Origin: Poecilobothrus nobilitatus | Lineage: Eukaryota; Arthropoda; Insecta; Diptera; Dolichopodidae | DNA length: 64,000 nt | Direction: 5' to 3' | NCBI GenBank assembly: GCA_947095535.1 | Contig: OX352773.1 | Coordinates: 170,822,438-170,886,437, forward strand | In this document: piece by piece, positions 34,346 to 46,275 of the stretch | Layout: each line of letters begins with the position of its first letter | Position numbering within the stretch: position 1 is the first letter of the stretch | Made by a program: the position numbers and the translations under genes | Notes under the pieces: model-generated | Seen by the model: only the letters and a program-made list of their open reading frames with translations | What the model was told of the DNA's origin: nothing | Database searches by the model: none

Positions 34346-34558
34346 AATTTCGATAAGATAGGACATTCGCTATTGCAAATTGTTGTTTAGAGAGTTACTT
34401 GGTATATTCAATTAAAAATCTACGAAATTGTAGATACATTCACTGTTTTTGCATAGGTATACCCGACAAATGTAATATTAATATAAGTAAATAAATAAAT
34501 AAATAATAAATATCATCGCATTTTTTTAATAGAATCGGAATATTTGCCTATAGTGCCG
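34346..34558. other. AT-rich spacer
   Basis: Nothing recognised. A short (AAAT)n run lies near 34488-34504. Confidence 0.5.
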
Positions 34559-35864
34559 TTTTCAGCACATTTCCAAAAATTTTTTGAAAAAATGTGCTTA
34601 TTAGTTTCACTCTGTCCGTCCGTCCGGCTGTTTACAAAACTTCTACACCGTTAAAGATAGAGAAAAAAAATTTTAACCATGGGTAGGTCTCATAAAAAAA
34701 ATAATTTTGTGGAACAACTTTTTCATGTAGCCCTTCCCATTACGGAGCTACACCCCCTTAAACTTTGAAAAAGCCCTATTTTTAAATACATATATCTTAT
34801 GTTCTGCTTAAGATTTTTTCAATCTGAAAACGTCATTCGACAGGTATTTCTTTTATCTTTGTAAATTAATATCAAGATTACACAATTTTTTTTAAATTTA
34901 GTATTTAAATTTACCGTTATGTGAAAACCAAATTTTGCATAATTTTTCTATTTTCATAACTCCGGCACGCTTTTAGATAGAGGCTTGAAATTTTGAGGCA
35001 AGAAAGAACTTTTAGAATTAGTATAAGTTTGCTCAGAAATTTTTTTAGGACCACCCCCTGTTTATGAGATATGAGGGCTTAAAAATTGAAAATTTGCTAT
35101 TTTTAAACACCTGTAACTTAGGAACCTGTACATATTTTACTTCTGCAAGATATAAAATTTAAAGCTACAGTAATATATTTTAATGTGTGTTAAAGGTTTG
35201 TTTTAGTTGTAAAGGGTTCCAAAGTTGCAGCTCTTCAAAATTGCGAGAAAGTCCCATTTTCAGATGTATATATCTCGGGCCCTGCGTAATAGTTTTGCAA
35301 TCTAAAACCGCCAGAAGATCGAAAATTTTATTATCTATATAAAACAATATCAAAATTATGCAATATTTTGTAATTTACTATTTAAATTTACCGTTATTTG
35401 AAAACCACATTTTGCATGAAATTTCTTTTTTCATAACTCCGGCACCCCTTTAGATAGGAACCTGAAATTTTGAGACAAGAAAGAACTTTTAGAACTAGTA
35501 TAAGTTTCCTCAGAATATTTTTTGGTAGCACCCCCTGTTTAAGAGTTATTACGCCTCAAAAATTGAAAATTTGCTATTTTTAGACACCTGTAGAAATTTT
35601 TCCTGTAACCTGTAAAAATTTTTCTTCGGCGAGGCATGAAAATTAAAGATTCAATAATATATTTTTACGTGTGTTAACGGCTTTTCTTAGTTATATAGCG
35701 TTCCGGACTTACGGCCCCTCAAAATTTCAAAAATGTCCTATTTTCACGTTTTTTCTTATACATGAAAATTTCAAATTTTTGTGCAAGTCAAAATTCTAAA
35801 CAGTTTGTATTGAGTTTGGAAATGTGCGCTTTTAAAAACCGTTGGTTTACATTCTACCTTGTTT
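34559..35864 (+). mobile_element. DINE-like element, family II, longest copy with internal duplication
   Basis: Complete termini: TTCAGCACATTTCC..GAAAAAATGTGC at the start, TCTGTCCGTCCGTCCGGC next, GGAAATGTGCGC near the end, hairpin AAACC (35836-35840)-GTT-GGTTT (35844-35848), then CTACCTTGTTT. A module with TTTAAATTTACCGTTAT, CATAACTCCGGCAC and AAGAAAGAACTTTTAGAA appears twice, at 34911 and 35388 (period 477 bp). This explains the length of about 1.3 kb against 0.5-1.05 kb for other copies. No protein is encoded. Confidence 0.8.
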
Positions 35865-37533
35865 GTTGTATATTTTGCAAGAACTATCATTTTATCATAT
35901 ATAATGCAATTGAAGGTAAAAATTAATAAACTACAACTAGGACAATAAAGTAAAATAATGCTGGAAATTGAAATGAACGTATCAAAACTCCAAATAATGG
36001 AATAGATGGCCCCAAATAAAAAATATACCAAAATTAAATATATTCCCAAATAAATTAACATTTTTGAAAATATTATTTTTATTCGGTATGTAGTTGGTTA
36101 TAAAATCAGGGTTTAAATAATTTTCTTTTTTTTGCAGGGTTTTATTTACTATTTGAGTTTTAGGAAATGGTTTTAAAATGATATGTGATAAATTTATATA
36201 AAAATAATTGAATTTAAAGCTGGTAAAAGATTTGTTTCCTTTAAAATGTATTAATAATCAGTTTAATTTTTTAAAACAAAAAATATTCTCTGGAATTAAA
36301 TTTTATTAATAGTGGTGAACCATTTTTCACGCCCAATTTACTTATATTTAAAAAAAAGTTACTATTGAAATTAGGTTCTTATATTACCTTACATACCTAC
36401 AATAAAATGATTTTTATCGTAACTTAAGTAATTATATTCTTTTCTGATACAGTACTTATATAATTATAAATAATATATAATTTGTAACTAAGATATAATA
36501 AATATTTTAACTATTTATAATTTTACTTTTTATTCGGTTTTATCCTTTTACAATTACATAAAATAGCATTAGCTTTAAAACAGTGTTAAATGTCTAATTT
36601 TCTTCTTTTAATATTATTTTCCAATTCAGAAAATTCATCTTATCAAAAGAGAAATCCAAAAACAAAAAGCAAAAAACAACCAGCAAAGATAATATATACT
36701 CATAAAATTAAAATTTTTTTCGTTAATAGACATTTTAATTATTTTTTATTCCCGTTATTCTTAGAAACCAAATCGTTATCACGTTTATGCTTCTTCATGG
36801 AAAAACATTTTTTTTTTCGTAAAATTTTCATTAAAAAAATTTTTTTTTTTTTGTTTTTAAAACCACCTAAAGTTTGTTTTTTTAAATACACCTTTCATAA
36901 ATCTTCTCATTATTATGAATTAACTGATGGGATGAAAAATAAACCTTCTATTCTATTCCGCTCATTAATCTAACTTAACGTTCTTCATCTACCACAGTTT
37001 ACATATTGCTATAATTCTTTAACTCCTACTTACAACTTTTTTGAAGCATCATCTTACCAACTGTTCGCACTTTCAGAATCATTTACATAACGGAAAAAAT
37101 TTGAGTTGATTTAAATAAAAATTAAAAAAACAAAAAGAACAAAAACGTGAGCACGTTGCAAAAAGGAATAGGTAAAATAAAAAATAAAATTTAAATTCAA
37201 ATAAATTTAAAAGAATAAGTAAATAATAAGAAAGTCAAGTATTTTAGTTACGTGTTCTTTGACTTCCCAGTCTGGATATTGTGTCAATATAAGCAACAGG
37301 TAAAATTTCGTTAAATATTAAATGTCTACTCATATACATTTTTTGTGTATGAGTATAATAATATACAAAAGCATATTATTATATTATAGGCTGTATTATT
37401 GTTTGCTATTTAATTTTCTATTATTTTAGAGCAGACAGAGTCGAAATTATTTACAGTTTATATTGATTAGTTTGTCTGAAACAATGGGATTCAAAGTTCT
37501 AAAACTTTTTTATAAACGGTTGCATTAATATAT
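35865..37533. other. AT-rich non-coding stretch
   Basis: Includes the 127-codon plus frame 36590-36973, whose composition (Phe, Lys, Ile, Leu runs; three poly-T encoded FFF stretches) is what AT-rich DNA gives by chance. No domain was seen, so it is not annotated as a gene. Confidence 0.5.
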
Positions 37534-37710
37534 CTTTTTTACTTTAAGTGAATATTTTGTACATTAAGTGAATATGTTTTTATTTTAAGTGAATAATCTG
37601 TCAAAGCAAAAATTTAAAGTAAAAATTTCATCACTTTAAGTAAAAAATGTTCACTTTAATTAGAAATGTCTTCATTTAAAATAAAAATGTATTCAATTAA
37701 AGTAAAAAAG
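37534..37710. mobile_element. MITE-like element with terminal inverted repeats of 22-bp sub-units
   Basis: The left end CTTTTTTACTTTAAGTGAAT and the complement of the right end CTTTTTTACTTTAATTGAAT match at 19 of 20 positions. Both ends continue with further copies of TTTTTAYTTWAARTGAA-type units, giving an overall inverted, sub-repetitive 177-bp structure without coding sequence. The flanks are TATAT and GTATA, so a TA target is possible. Confidence 0.7.
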
Positions 37711-39223
37711 GTATACATACTATATTATATGTCTTTGTCATTTGAGTTTTGCGTTTGTTTGTTTGCTGATTTGATTTTACACACTTTTAATATCAAAAAT
37801 TCTATTCTTCATTTTAGTGGGTTTTCAATGATCGTTGTTTGAAGTTTCAGAATTGATGCTATTTTTGGCCGGCTAAATATTATCAAAAAATAAGATTGGC
37901 TTCTTTAATAACTACTCAAAACACTTATATAAATTTTAAATTTGCCAACAAACCAAGATATCTATAGTTACTCAGATGAGATCAATTTGAGATTTGATAT
38001 TGACAAGCGAGATAAATTCTACTTAGCCTCACAGATTTTATGAATAAGTTTGTGAATTTTGATAATGATTATATTAAATGGAATGTTTACACTTACACTA
38101 ATATAATTCATGAATTCATTTTAGTATTTACTTATGTACATAGGTTTTAGTAATATTTTTTTAATAGATGATAATTTAAGCTGTTAATGTTTTTTAGAAG
38201 GTAGTTATATTCTGTTATAAAATTTCATGGTTCTGCATTAGCTCTTGAAGAAAAAAAAAATTGATATTTATTTTAAGATTTAGTATAATAGTCAGTAAAA
38301 AGCTTTTATTTGTTTTATTTTCAATATTTTTACAAACCACCATAGGATATATGATATTATGAAACCCTAAATTTAAATATCTTAATCAAAGCCGAGGATA
38401 TGAAAACTTAACTGTATTCTTGCACTAAGAGAGATAAAAATCAAATACATTCATATATATTTAGTTATTACAAAACTTTTACAAATGACTGTAAAATGTT
38501 TATTTTTTTACTAAATTTTCTTTGTAATTTTATAATATTCTCTCAGGTATCCATTTGGCCATTAAAATTAAAATTTTAATCATGAAATTTTTATTATCCT
38601 TATTAGATTCGTAATAATATAAACCATCAGTGGTTATTGTTATTATGGTTTGATAGTTCAATAGGAAGTCTAAATTTTACCTTTATCTTTTCATATTAAA
38701 TATTATTCTAAATCTAATTAAATATGCAAATAATTTCAAAAAAACAAAAAAAAAAACCAAAATTTGAATTTTATTACATTGACTATTAAATTTTGTAAAG
38801 TTTTTGTTTTTTGTCTCTTCACATTTGTCTAAAAGTAAATTCTTTAAATCTAATACGAATTTTCAACAAAAAAAAAAAAACAAAACAATAAAACAAATTT
38901 GAAACTTGAAATTTGAATTCAATTTATTGAAATTAAGCGGCTTATGTATAGGTGATTTTATGGATTAGACGAAATTCAAAAAAAAAAAAAAATGTAGAAT
39001 AAAACAAAAATAAAAAAAAAACAATTTTAATGTGTTTTTATTATTGTTTTCTTTATATTGACTTCATTGAAAAAGTTTTTCTAATGAAAAATAAAAAGTA
39101 TATACGAGAATATACAAAGTGTTTAAAGAATAAAGAGTAGAAATTATTGAAGGAAAAAAATGTTAAGAGAAAAAAAAACTTCTTTCTATAAACTTACCTC
39201 ATTTGTTCAAGGATTACTAAAGG
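37711..39223. other. AT-rich non-coding stretch
   Basis: No feature recognised. Several A runs near 38740-39020. Confidence 0.55.
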
Positions 39224-39746
39224 TGATGACCCTGGCTTACTTTGCTTCTTTTACTTTGAATACTTTTTCAAAATTTCAAAACAAGTAAATACTGTTCCAA
39301 TGATTACTTTGCATTTTGTTGTTTTGAATTTTGTTGAATTTATTTTTTCTGAAATGGATTTAAAAAAATTTTTAGAAATTTTATATATAATAATTATTTT
39401 ATATGAAACTTACAAATGCTTGTATTCAGTACCGAATAGGAGAAGATTTTGTTCAGTTCGGGACATATATAGAAATTGTCAAATTTCACATTCCCATCTA
39501 TTTAACATTTTTCCCACCTATTCAAATTTTTTTAATGTTTAGTAAAAAAATTCAAATATCAAATGTCAAAGTATTCAACGCAATACATCGGAATTGAAAA
39601 TTCGTCAATTCGTTACTTTGCTTCGTTTGCTTACTTTGAATACTTTGTGCATTTGGCCAAGTACTATAAGAAATAATATAATTCATTTTAGCTGTCAAAG
39701 TTTTCAAAGGAAGTAAAGGAAGCAAAGTAAACATTGGGCCATCATC
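39224..39746. mobile_element. TIR element, TGATGRCCC / TTTACTTTGCTTC ends
   Basis: The left end TGATGACCCTGGCTTACTTT, continuing GCTTCTTTTACTTTGAATAC, matches the complement of the right end (TGATGGCCCAATGTTTACTT, GCTTCCTTTACTTC). An additional internal copy (TACTTTGCTTCGTTTGCTTACTTTG, in part) lies at 39614-39640. It is non-autonomous, about 520 bp. The frames at 39300-39597 and 39552-39734 have no transposase motif. Superfamily unknown; no clear target duplication. Confidence 0.65.
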
Positions 39747-39873
39747 TTAAGTATACTACTTAATTTAGACAGAAACTTTAAAAAATCTTTAAGCTTAGTA
39801 AATGTAAAAAGTATTTTTACTTACTTACCTAGTTATACAGGTCTTAATACAGAATAGTAATTCAGTATAGTTT

Positions 39874-40125
39874 ACTGTCCAAGCCAAATAAGAACGTATG
39901 ACGTTCGACGTATAAATGCCGGACGTTGATACTTTGACGTCTCCCGAAATAAAACTCCGTCGTATGTCAAAAAAAAAAAAAAAAAAAACGTCGTGTCAAA
40001 ATTGGAAATTCGAATATTCAGCGTTTATACGTCGCTTATTGCGATAGGGTTCATATAAAATGTTTGGGCATGAAAATATTTTAACAGACGTTATACAACG
40101 TACCATCTTATTTAAGTTGGGCAGT
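39874..40125. mobile_element. 252-bp MITE with TAGTTT target duplication
   Basis: TIRs ACTGTCCAAGCCAAATAAGA (left) and ACTGCCCAACTTAAATAAGA (complement of right) match at 16 of 20 positions. TAGTTT stands directly outside both ends (39868-39873 and 40126-40131). The interior is rich in ACGT/GACG words, and CGACGTATAAAYGC occurs in inverted orientation, so the element can fold on itself. No ORF. The 6-bp duplication does not decide the superfamily. Confidence 0.78.
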
Positions 40126-40131
40126 TAGTTT

Positions 40132-41299
40132 TACAATATATTTTAACGCTTTTATTACGATATTCTTACTCCTTTAATTATCTTTCTTTGCTCTAAATCA
40201 AATCCAGATTCTTGTTGATTTCATTACAATCATATAGTGATATTGAGTTATTAGGTCAACTATTTTCATAATCATTCATTATTTAGTTTGAAGCGGTTTT
40301 TGTTGCTTTATTTGTTCAATAGTCATCAAATCGAACCGTATTTCATTCTGCTCGAACATACTACTCTATTATACTTTTTTTTCATCGCAGACAGACGATC
40401 ACCTTGTTAATATACAATAATGTACTTGATATCTATATATGTGTATATTAAAAATAAATAAATTAAAGTATGTATATATATAGGTACATACTTTCATTGT
40501 AAATTATTTATTAGAATTTAATTTTTTAACACGTAACCCAAAAAAGAACAAAAAAAAAAAGAAAATAAATAAAAAAGCAATAAAAAAGGATATTTTAGGA
40601 AAATATTAATATAATTTACAATACTTTATTTTTATTTAAGTGTCAATTTAATTGTCAATTTTGTATTAAAACCATCCAATACATTTTTAATTTAGAAAAA
40701 CTTTCTTTTGTATGGAAAATATATCGCTTCACTAAATCTTTTTTAACTAAATTAGTAATTTCTTAAAAGATATTGGTTTGACATAATTTACATTCCACTT
40801 TTAATGTAACATGCAATTAATTAGATACATATACATATTATAATATAATATGTGATATAAGTACAAAAAGAGTGCTAGTGAAGCGTTATAATTTTTGTTT
40901 GAAAAGAAAAATGACGAACTTGATCTTTATTGTTTTTTTTTAGGTTCTTCATTTTTAATAGCTAGAAAAATCTTGATGTGAAATTTTATACTCTTATCAC
41001 ATTGCTAAACACATTAGTAAACCTTACTAAACAAAACCTATTAGGGTTTTGTCTAATATTTTTTGGTATCAATCTGTTTTAGGTTAAAAAAATATTACCA
41101 TTCATTTTCCAGTTTTCTATATTAGGGTTAGTTCTTGATAGGTTAGTAAAACCGTTATCCCTTTTTAATCGTTGTGAAGCTGTAACCATATACAAGCATT
41201 AGTTAATATTGGAATAACTAAAGTTAGACAAATGATAGGCTTCAACTGTCATTTACTTGTTGATGAAAACAAAAAATTTTCATTAGTACATGATAAATG
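40132..41299. other. AT-rich non-coding stretch
   Basis: No feature recognised. Confidence 0.55.
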
Positions 41300-41390
41300 G
41301 AGTCTGTAACGGATGGACAGAGTAAAAATAATAAATAAATTTTTTTATATTTTTTGTTTTTTTTGAAATGTGCTAAAAATTATTATATAC
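41300..41390 (-). mobile_element. DINE-like family II, 5'-end fragment
   Basis: The plus-strand reading ACGGATGGACAGAGT...GAAATGTGCTAAAAAT is the complement of the family II start TTTTTAGCACATTTC...ACTCTGTCCRTCCGT. Only the first 90 bp or so are recognisable. Confidence 0.6.
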
Positions 41391-41955
41391 AATTTTTATA
41401 CAAAATATTAAAATAAATAATTTTCAATTAATTAATTTCCTACTGATGGGTTTTGTTATGTTAACAGTTTAAATATTATTTTCATAAAAAGTTTTTTTTT
41501 TGTTTTCCATATTTTAAATCGTAATGTTTTTTACTGAATATCTAATTCGAAAAAATCATTTTGAATTAAAACTCTTACTTTTAGAAAAATGATTAATTAT
41601 TGAAAATATTATTTTACGTTTTATGTTTTCTTTTTTTTTCTATTAACATATTGTACTTCACTTACATATGATTCTCATACTACATGTATAAAATTATCGT
41701 TTAATTCAATCTAATTTCACTTATTGTATTATTAGGATGATGGTACAATAAATACAAAATAAAAGGAATATAGAATAAAAAGGATCTGTTTCAAATTTCA
41801 AATCTTAAAATCTAAAAACTTTAAATCTTTTAAAATTTTTAAATCTAAATAATATGTGCATAATATTAAAATTAAGCTATAAAAATGCAATATAACGAAA
41901 TTATAAAATTTCAACTAAAATCAAATCAGCTTTCAGCTAAAAATCATTTTGAAAA
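41391..41955. other. AT-rich non-coding stretch
   Basis: No feature recognised. Confidence 0.5.
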
Positions 41956-42225
41956 GTGAGAGCTGTTGCCGTTAAGAAAATATTAAACAATTTATTGAAA
42001 CTTCAATGTTGCAACCAACTACCCCTTCTAATTATTACATACATATTTCAACAGTAAACATTTAAAATAATAGGCGCATCCGGTTGTTTGTGGCTTCTAT
42101 ACAAATTATTGAAATTTTGAAATTAACTATAAAATCCCTTCTTATTTTTTGTTTTACATACATATTTCAGAAACAAAGTACTTAAAACTAGTGGGAGCAG
42201 TAACGAATTAAAGATTGTTCGTCTT
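41956..42225 (-). repeat. Two degenerate units of the ~120-bp repeat found at 54873-55235
   Basis: ACAATTTATTGAAACTTCAA..TTGCAACCAACTACC and CAAATTATTGAAATTTTGAA..TTAACTATAAAATCCC, each followed by ACATACATATTTCA, are the complement of units at 54873-55235 (AGAGTTGGTTACAAAAT..GATTTCAATAATTTG, ATATGTAT). A further single unit lies near 53290-53335. Confidence 0.55.
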
Positions 42226-42264
42226 CAAACCTCCGCTAATCATATTATTAATGTCTTACTATTA

Positions 42265-42440
42265 ATGACCAGGCAGTACAGCAGTACTAAAGGTCGTATA
42301 ACCTATTGTTTGGTTAAAAAAGGGAGGTGGTGTTTAGTGAGTTAAAGTCCCACACACTCATAGAGGAATTGTGCTCGTTTGCACTCCTCTATAGTGACTT
42401 GCGATGAAGTCCCACCTACTCTCGCAAAAAAAAAATTAAT
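42265..42440 (+). repeat. SINE-like repeat, best copy
   Basis: CAGGCAGTACAGCAGTACTA, AAGGTCGTATAACCTATTGT, AAGGGAGGTGGTGTTTAGTG, AGTTAAAGTCCCACACACTC, then CTCCTCTATAGTGACTTGCG and the 3' end CCTACTCTCGCAAAAAAAAA. The A-tail and the matching ends at 26878 and 16985 suggest retroposition. About 170 bp with no protein. I could not derive it from tRNA, 7SL or 5S RNA with confidence. Confidence 0.65.
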
Positions 42441-43556
42441 TTTGACAGACCAACACTATTTAAGTTTATTTTCATAATATGTGCATACATATATTAAACC
42501 AACAAAGTACATATGGATTTTACACGTTTAGCTTGGGATACATTAGCATTTTCGTTTTTATAAGTTTGAAAAAATTTCAGTTTTGATGCATTAAATAAAA
42601 TAAAACAATAAAAGATAGAAAAATGAACCAAATTTAAAATTTTTATTAGAAGTAAAAACAAAATCAGTGCTGAACAATATTATCAATAATTTGTTTTTAA
42701 GCGTTCTAAGAATACTTGATATGACGTGTGTTATTTATTGTTAATGCTCTTTATTTATACTTTAGACACATTTTCAGATATTGGTAGAAAAATTGTCTTC
42801 TAAAATTTATCCTTGAAGACAAAATTGAGGAAAGCCTAAGTCCACGCAGAGGAAGAATATCTTTGCTTAAAAACTTACGTTAATGGTGCAACAGGAACAC
42901 CAGACTTTTGTTTAAATCAGCAGAAGACAAAATAAAAATTGCTGTCAAGTTAGCCAACGTTTGAAGAACATAAGGAGTAAGAAAATGAAATTTTAATTTA
43001 GCCATTAGATGATATTGTTTGAGCTTTGAATTCATATTTGAACACCAATAATATAGAGATTTTAAGAATTAATTTTAAATCAGCCTAATATAATTAATAT
43101 GTCTGTTTATGAAAACCATATTCACCCTTTTTGATCATTTAATTTATTATAATTTTCATGCTCTATATATCATTCATTTCTGGAATTTATTTGAGTTTTT
43201 TATTTTTTTATTCAAAATTAATCTCATCAATAATAATAAAAAAAAAAAAATAAAAATAATACAGCAAAAAAAAAAATAAACAGGAAAATCCATTATTTTT
43301 CCTTCTTGTCTTCAAAATACAATTGTGTTGAATAAAAAATTCTTCTTAGAAAACCTTGTTCCTTTTTGCTTTCGCTAATGTGACTAAGTACTTTTTTGAT
43401 ATTGATCATTTTTTTTCCTTTTTTTACATTTTAAGATTTATTTTTCAATACTATGTGACTTGCTTTTATATAATAGAATTTTTATGAGTCTGGAAATTTT
43501 CAGTTTGAGGAAACTTACCTGTAGACATTATCAAAACAGGTAGAAACTGGAGTGAT
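42441..43556. other. Non-coding stretch
   Basis: Mostly AT-rich. About 42785-42975 is less AT-biased and has short open stretches broken by stops (for example EDKIEESLSPRRGRISLLKN), which may be a coding relic but matches nothing I recognise. Confidence 0.4.
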
Positions 43557-45123
43557 TATACCCGTACGATAGGATCGGGTATAATAAAATTACTCCTCGG
43601 TTTGTAACACCTCGAAATAAGCGAGCTAGATATACCTTCAAAGGTATGGATCGGATCAGAAAAAAATTCTAAGACTTTTGAGCCATGTCCGTCTGTCCGT
43701 CCGTCAGCACGCTAACTCAAAAACTAAGAAAGCTAGAATCTTGAAATTTACACAAAATATTTTGGGAGTAATTTGTAGGTTCCCTATTTTTGTTGGTTGA
43801 GTTTGGACCAAAACTTAGGGTAGCTCTCGAACACCTAACTTTTAGATCCCCACATTTTTTTTTAAATACAGCTATGAAATTTTAACTACTGATAGATCTC
43901 ACAAAAATATTAATTTTATTTTTAATAACTTTTTTTTGTAGCCCCACTCGTTACGGAGCTACAGCTCCCCAAAGTTCAAAAAAGCTCTATATTTAAATTG
44001 TTATAGCACAAGTTGTATAAGGTATATCTTCATTTTGAAAACGCCAAACGATTAATACTTTTATTAGCTTTAAAAATATATATACAATAAATATATATTT
44101 GTGGCATACGGTGTCTTAATTTACCGTTATGCGAAACTAAAATTTTACAAAATCCTTTAACCCTTCTATCTTCTAAACGGTTTAAGTTGGAAACTTGAAA
44201 TTTTGACAGAAGTTAGATCTTTGAAAATAAGTATGAGTCATTTCAGAAATTTTTTTTGTATCACCCTTTGTTTAGGAGCTGTAAGGAGTCAAAAACTTAA
44301 AATTTCCTATTTTTAAACACCTGTAACTTGAACACCTGTTAGAATTTTTTTGAAGTAATACACAAAAATTAAAGCTTCAACATCATACTCTTATTTCTAT
44401 TAACAACTTTTTTTTAATAATATAGGGTTACTTTATAATTGACGAAAGTGTTACTTGATTTTTTCAAATTTTCTAACAAATTTCTTCAACAAATTTTTTG
44501 CATTTGTTTTATTCGATAATTTGAAATTGTTGAGGATATAATGCGTAGTACATAAAAATGTAAATAAATATACAACATAACGGTTGCTTGAAGAATTTTT
44601 ATTTATATGATATTGATATACATACATACTTATATAATATCATGTTTATTTACATATCGTATATGTCACTAGTGAATGAATGATAAGAGTATATATGTAT
44701 ATTATATAGCGCCGTATTTACATACATATATGTATTTTATTGTACTTATAAGAAATTATTCTCTTAATGGAATATTTAAATATAATATAATATAATATTT
44801 AAAATTATATTTACTATTTTGTACTAAGTAAATTTAATATACATTTACCGCTTAGTATTAAATGGTACTATAGAATATTTGAAAAAGTTTTGGATTGATA
44901 ATCGTTATGTGGAAGGTTAAAATCTGCTTTTGAAGAATGTATAAACATATAGTTTGAATATATCTACAACCCATAGTTCTAGAAATTATAAAATTCACTC
45001 AAATTATTTTAAAATACTAGAATATTAAAAAAATAATATTGTAAGCAGAGTGACAGGCTGTTAACATACTAACGGTTCGTACGGGTATCTAAGAGTTGAC
45101 AAAGTCAACTGTATTCTTCCTCG
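43557..45123 (+). mobile_element. DINE-like element, family I long subtype, copy 2
   Basis: Plus orientation. Begins TTATACCCGTACGATAGGATCGGGTATAATAA (in part; hairpin), then GAGCTAGATATACCTTCAAA and CCATGTCCGTCTGTCCGTCC. The interior matches 12053-13624 throughout, including GGAGCTACAGCTCCCCAAAG and ACATATCGTATATGTCACTA. It ends GTACGGGTATCTAAGAGTTG with a perfect AGTTGAC-AAA-GTCAACT hairpin (45094-45110) and CTTCCTCG. The two copies differ by scattered substitutions and small indels. Confidence 0.87.
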
Positions 45124-45586
45124 TTTTTTTCTAAATTAAAAATGAGCTTATTTTTAACTGACAATTTCCAATGATAACAAAAAGTTCTATAATAACGGAA
45201 AGGGAAGTTTTTAGAAAGTAGTATTTATTGTTTTCTGTCTGCTTTAATTTTTTACAATTCTCTGGTTAACCTTCTCCTATCCTGGTACGTATTAAAAACC
45301 CTTTATTCCGATATTAATGTTAATAAGTAAGATATGGTTACTGTTTACACTTTTCAAAAGTTTTTTCTTATTTTAAAGATGTGAGATGTGAAAGACTTTA
45401 ATCTAAGTTAAAATTTTCAAACTAAATTAAATTGAATAATTACGCTGCTAAGGCATTTTCTTTCGTTTAAAATATTATGAAAATCTAGTTTAATTTGCGG
45501 TGTTCGAAATGGAAATTTTTAGTTGATAAAAATATCAATGAGGAATACGATATTTAAATTGTCTTACGCATTTTTTCCCATCAAAA
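45124..45586. other. AT-rich spacer
   Basis: Nothing recognised. Confidence 0.5.
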
Positions 45587-46275
45587 AAACAAGGTAGTAT
45601 GTAAAACTAAAGGTTTTTAAAATCGCGAATTATCAGAAGAAAATGAAAAGCATTAGTACTTTTAAATCGAAATTTTTGAATTTTTCATAGAATTTTTATG
45701 TAAGAAAAAATTGTGAAAACTTTGACAGTTTTATAAAGAAAATCTATACAATTACGAAAACCTGTTAACACATACAAAAATATAACAGTTGAGAATTAAT
45801 TTTTATATAACAAATTTACACAAATATCTAAAAATAGCAAATTTTCATATTTCGATACCTAATACCTTTGAACTCTTAATACAGGGACAATACATCTTAA
45901 ACGGAATGAAAACAAAAAATTTTCTAAAATAACTTATACTAATTTCTTCCTCCTTTTAAAATCTCTTGACTGAAAGGGTTCTGAAGATACGAAAGAACCA
46001 AAACTTGCATAATTTTATTTCCACATACCGGTAAATTTAAATACTATATATGTAGTCATTTATAAAGCTTAAAAATTTTTCTGCCGTTTATGTTTTTGAA
46101 AGAATATTAAGCCCAACTTAAGATATAAACAAAAAAATACTTTTCCAATTTTGAGTGCATATTATAAAAAAAGATGATCCACATTAATCCATCTGAAAGA
46201 ACGTAGAAGTTTTGTGTATAGTCGCACGAATGGAAACTAAAATGAAACTGTAATAAGCTAAGTTTTCAAAAATTT
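45587..46275 (-). mobile_element. DINE-like family II, diverged minus copy
   Basis: ACAAGGTAGTATGTAAAACT with AAAGGTTTTTAAAA at the left is the complement of the family 3' end (TTTTAAAAACCGTTGG, TTTACATTCTACCTTGT). CCGGTAAATTTAAATACTAT near 46029 complements the ATTTACCGTTATG core. AAAATGAAACTGTAATAAGC at 46238-46257 complements the start GCTTATTAGTTTCACT. The GTCC block has been lost. Confidence 0.6.

Noticed and set aside
36590..36973. 127-codon open frame
   Set aside because: Composition is dominated by Phe, Lys, Ile and Leu from T/A runs; no domain, no splice or promoter context.
42785..42975. Possible coding relic (EDKIEESLSPRRGRISLLKN)
   Set aside because: Too short and interrupted by stops in every frame; no recognisable family, so not annotated as a pseudogene.
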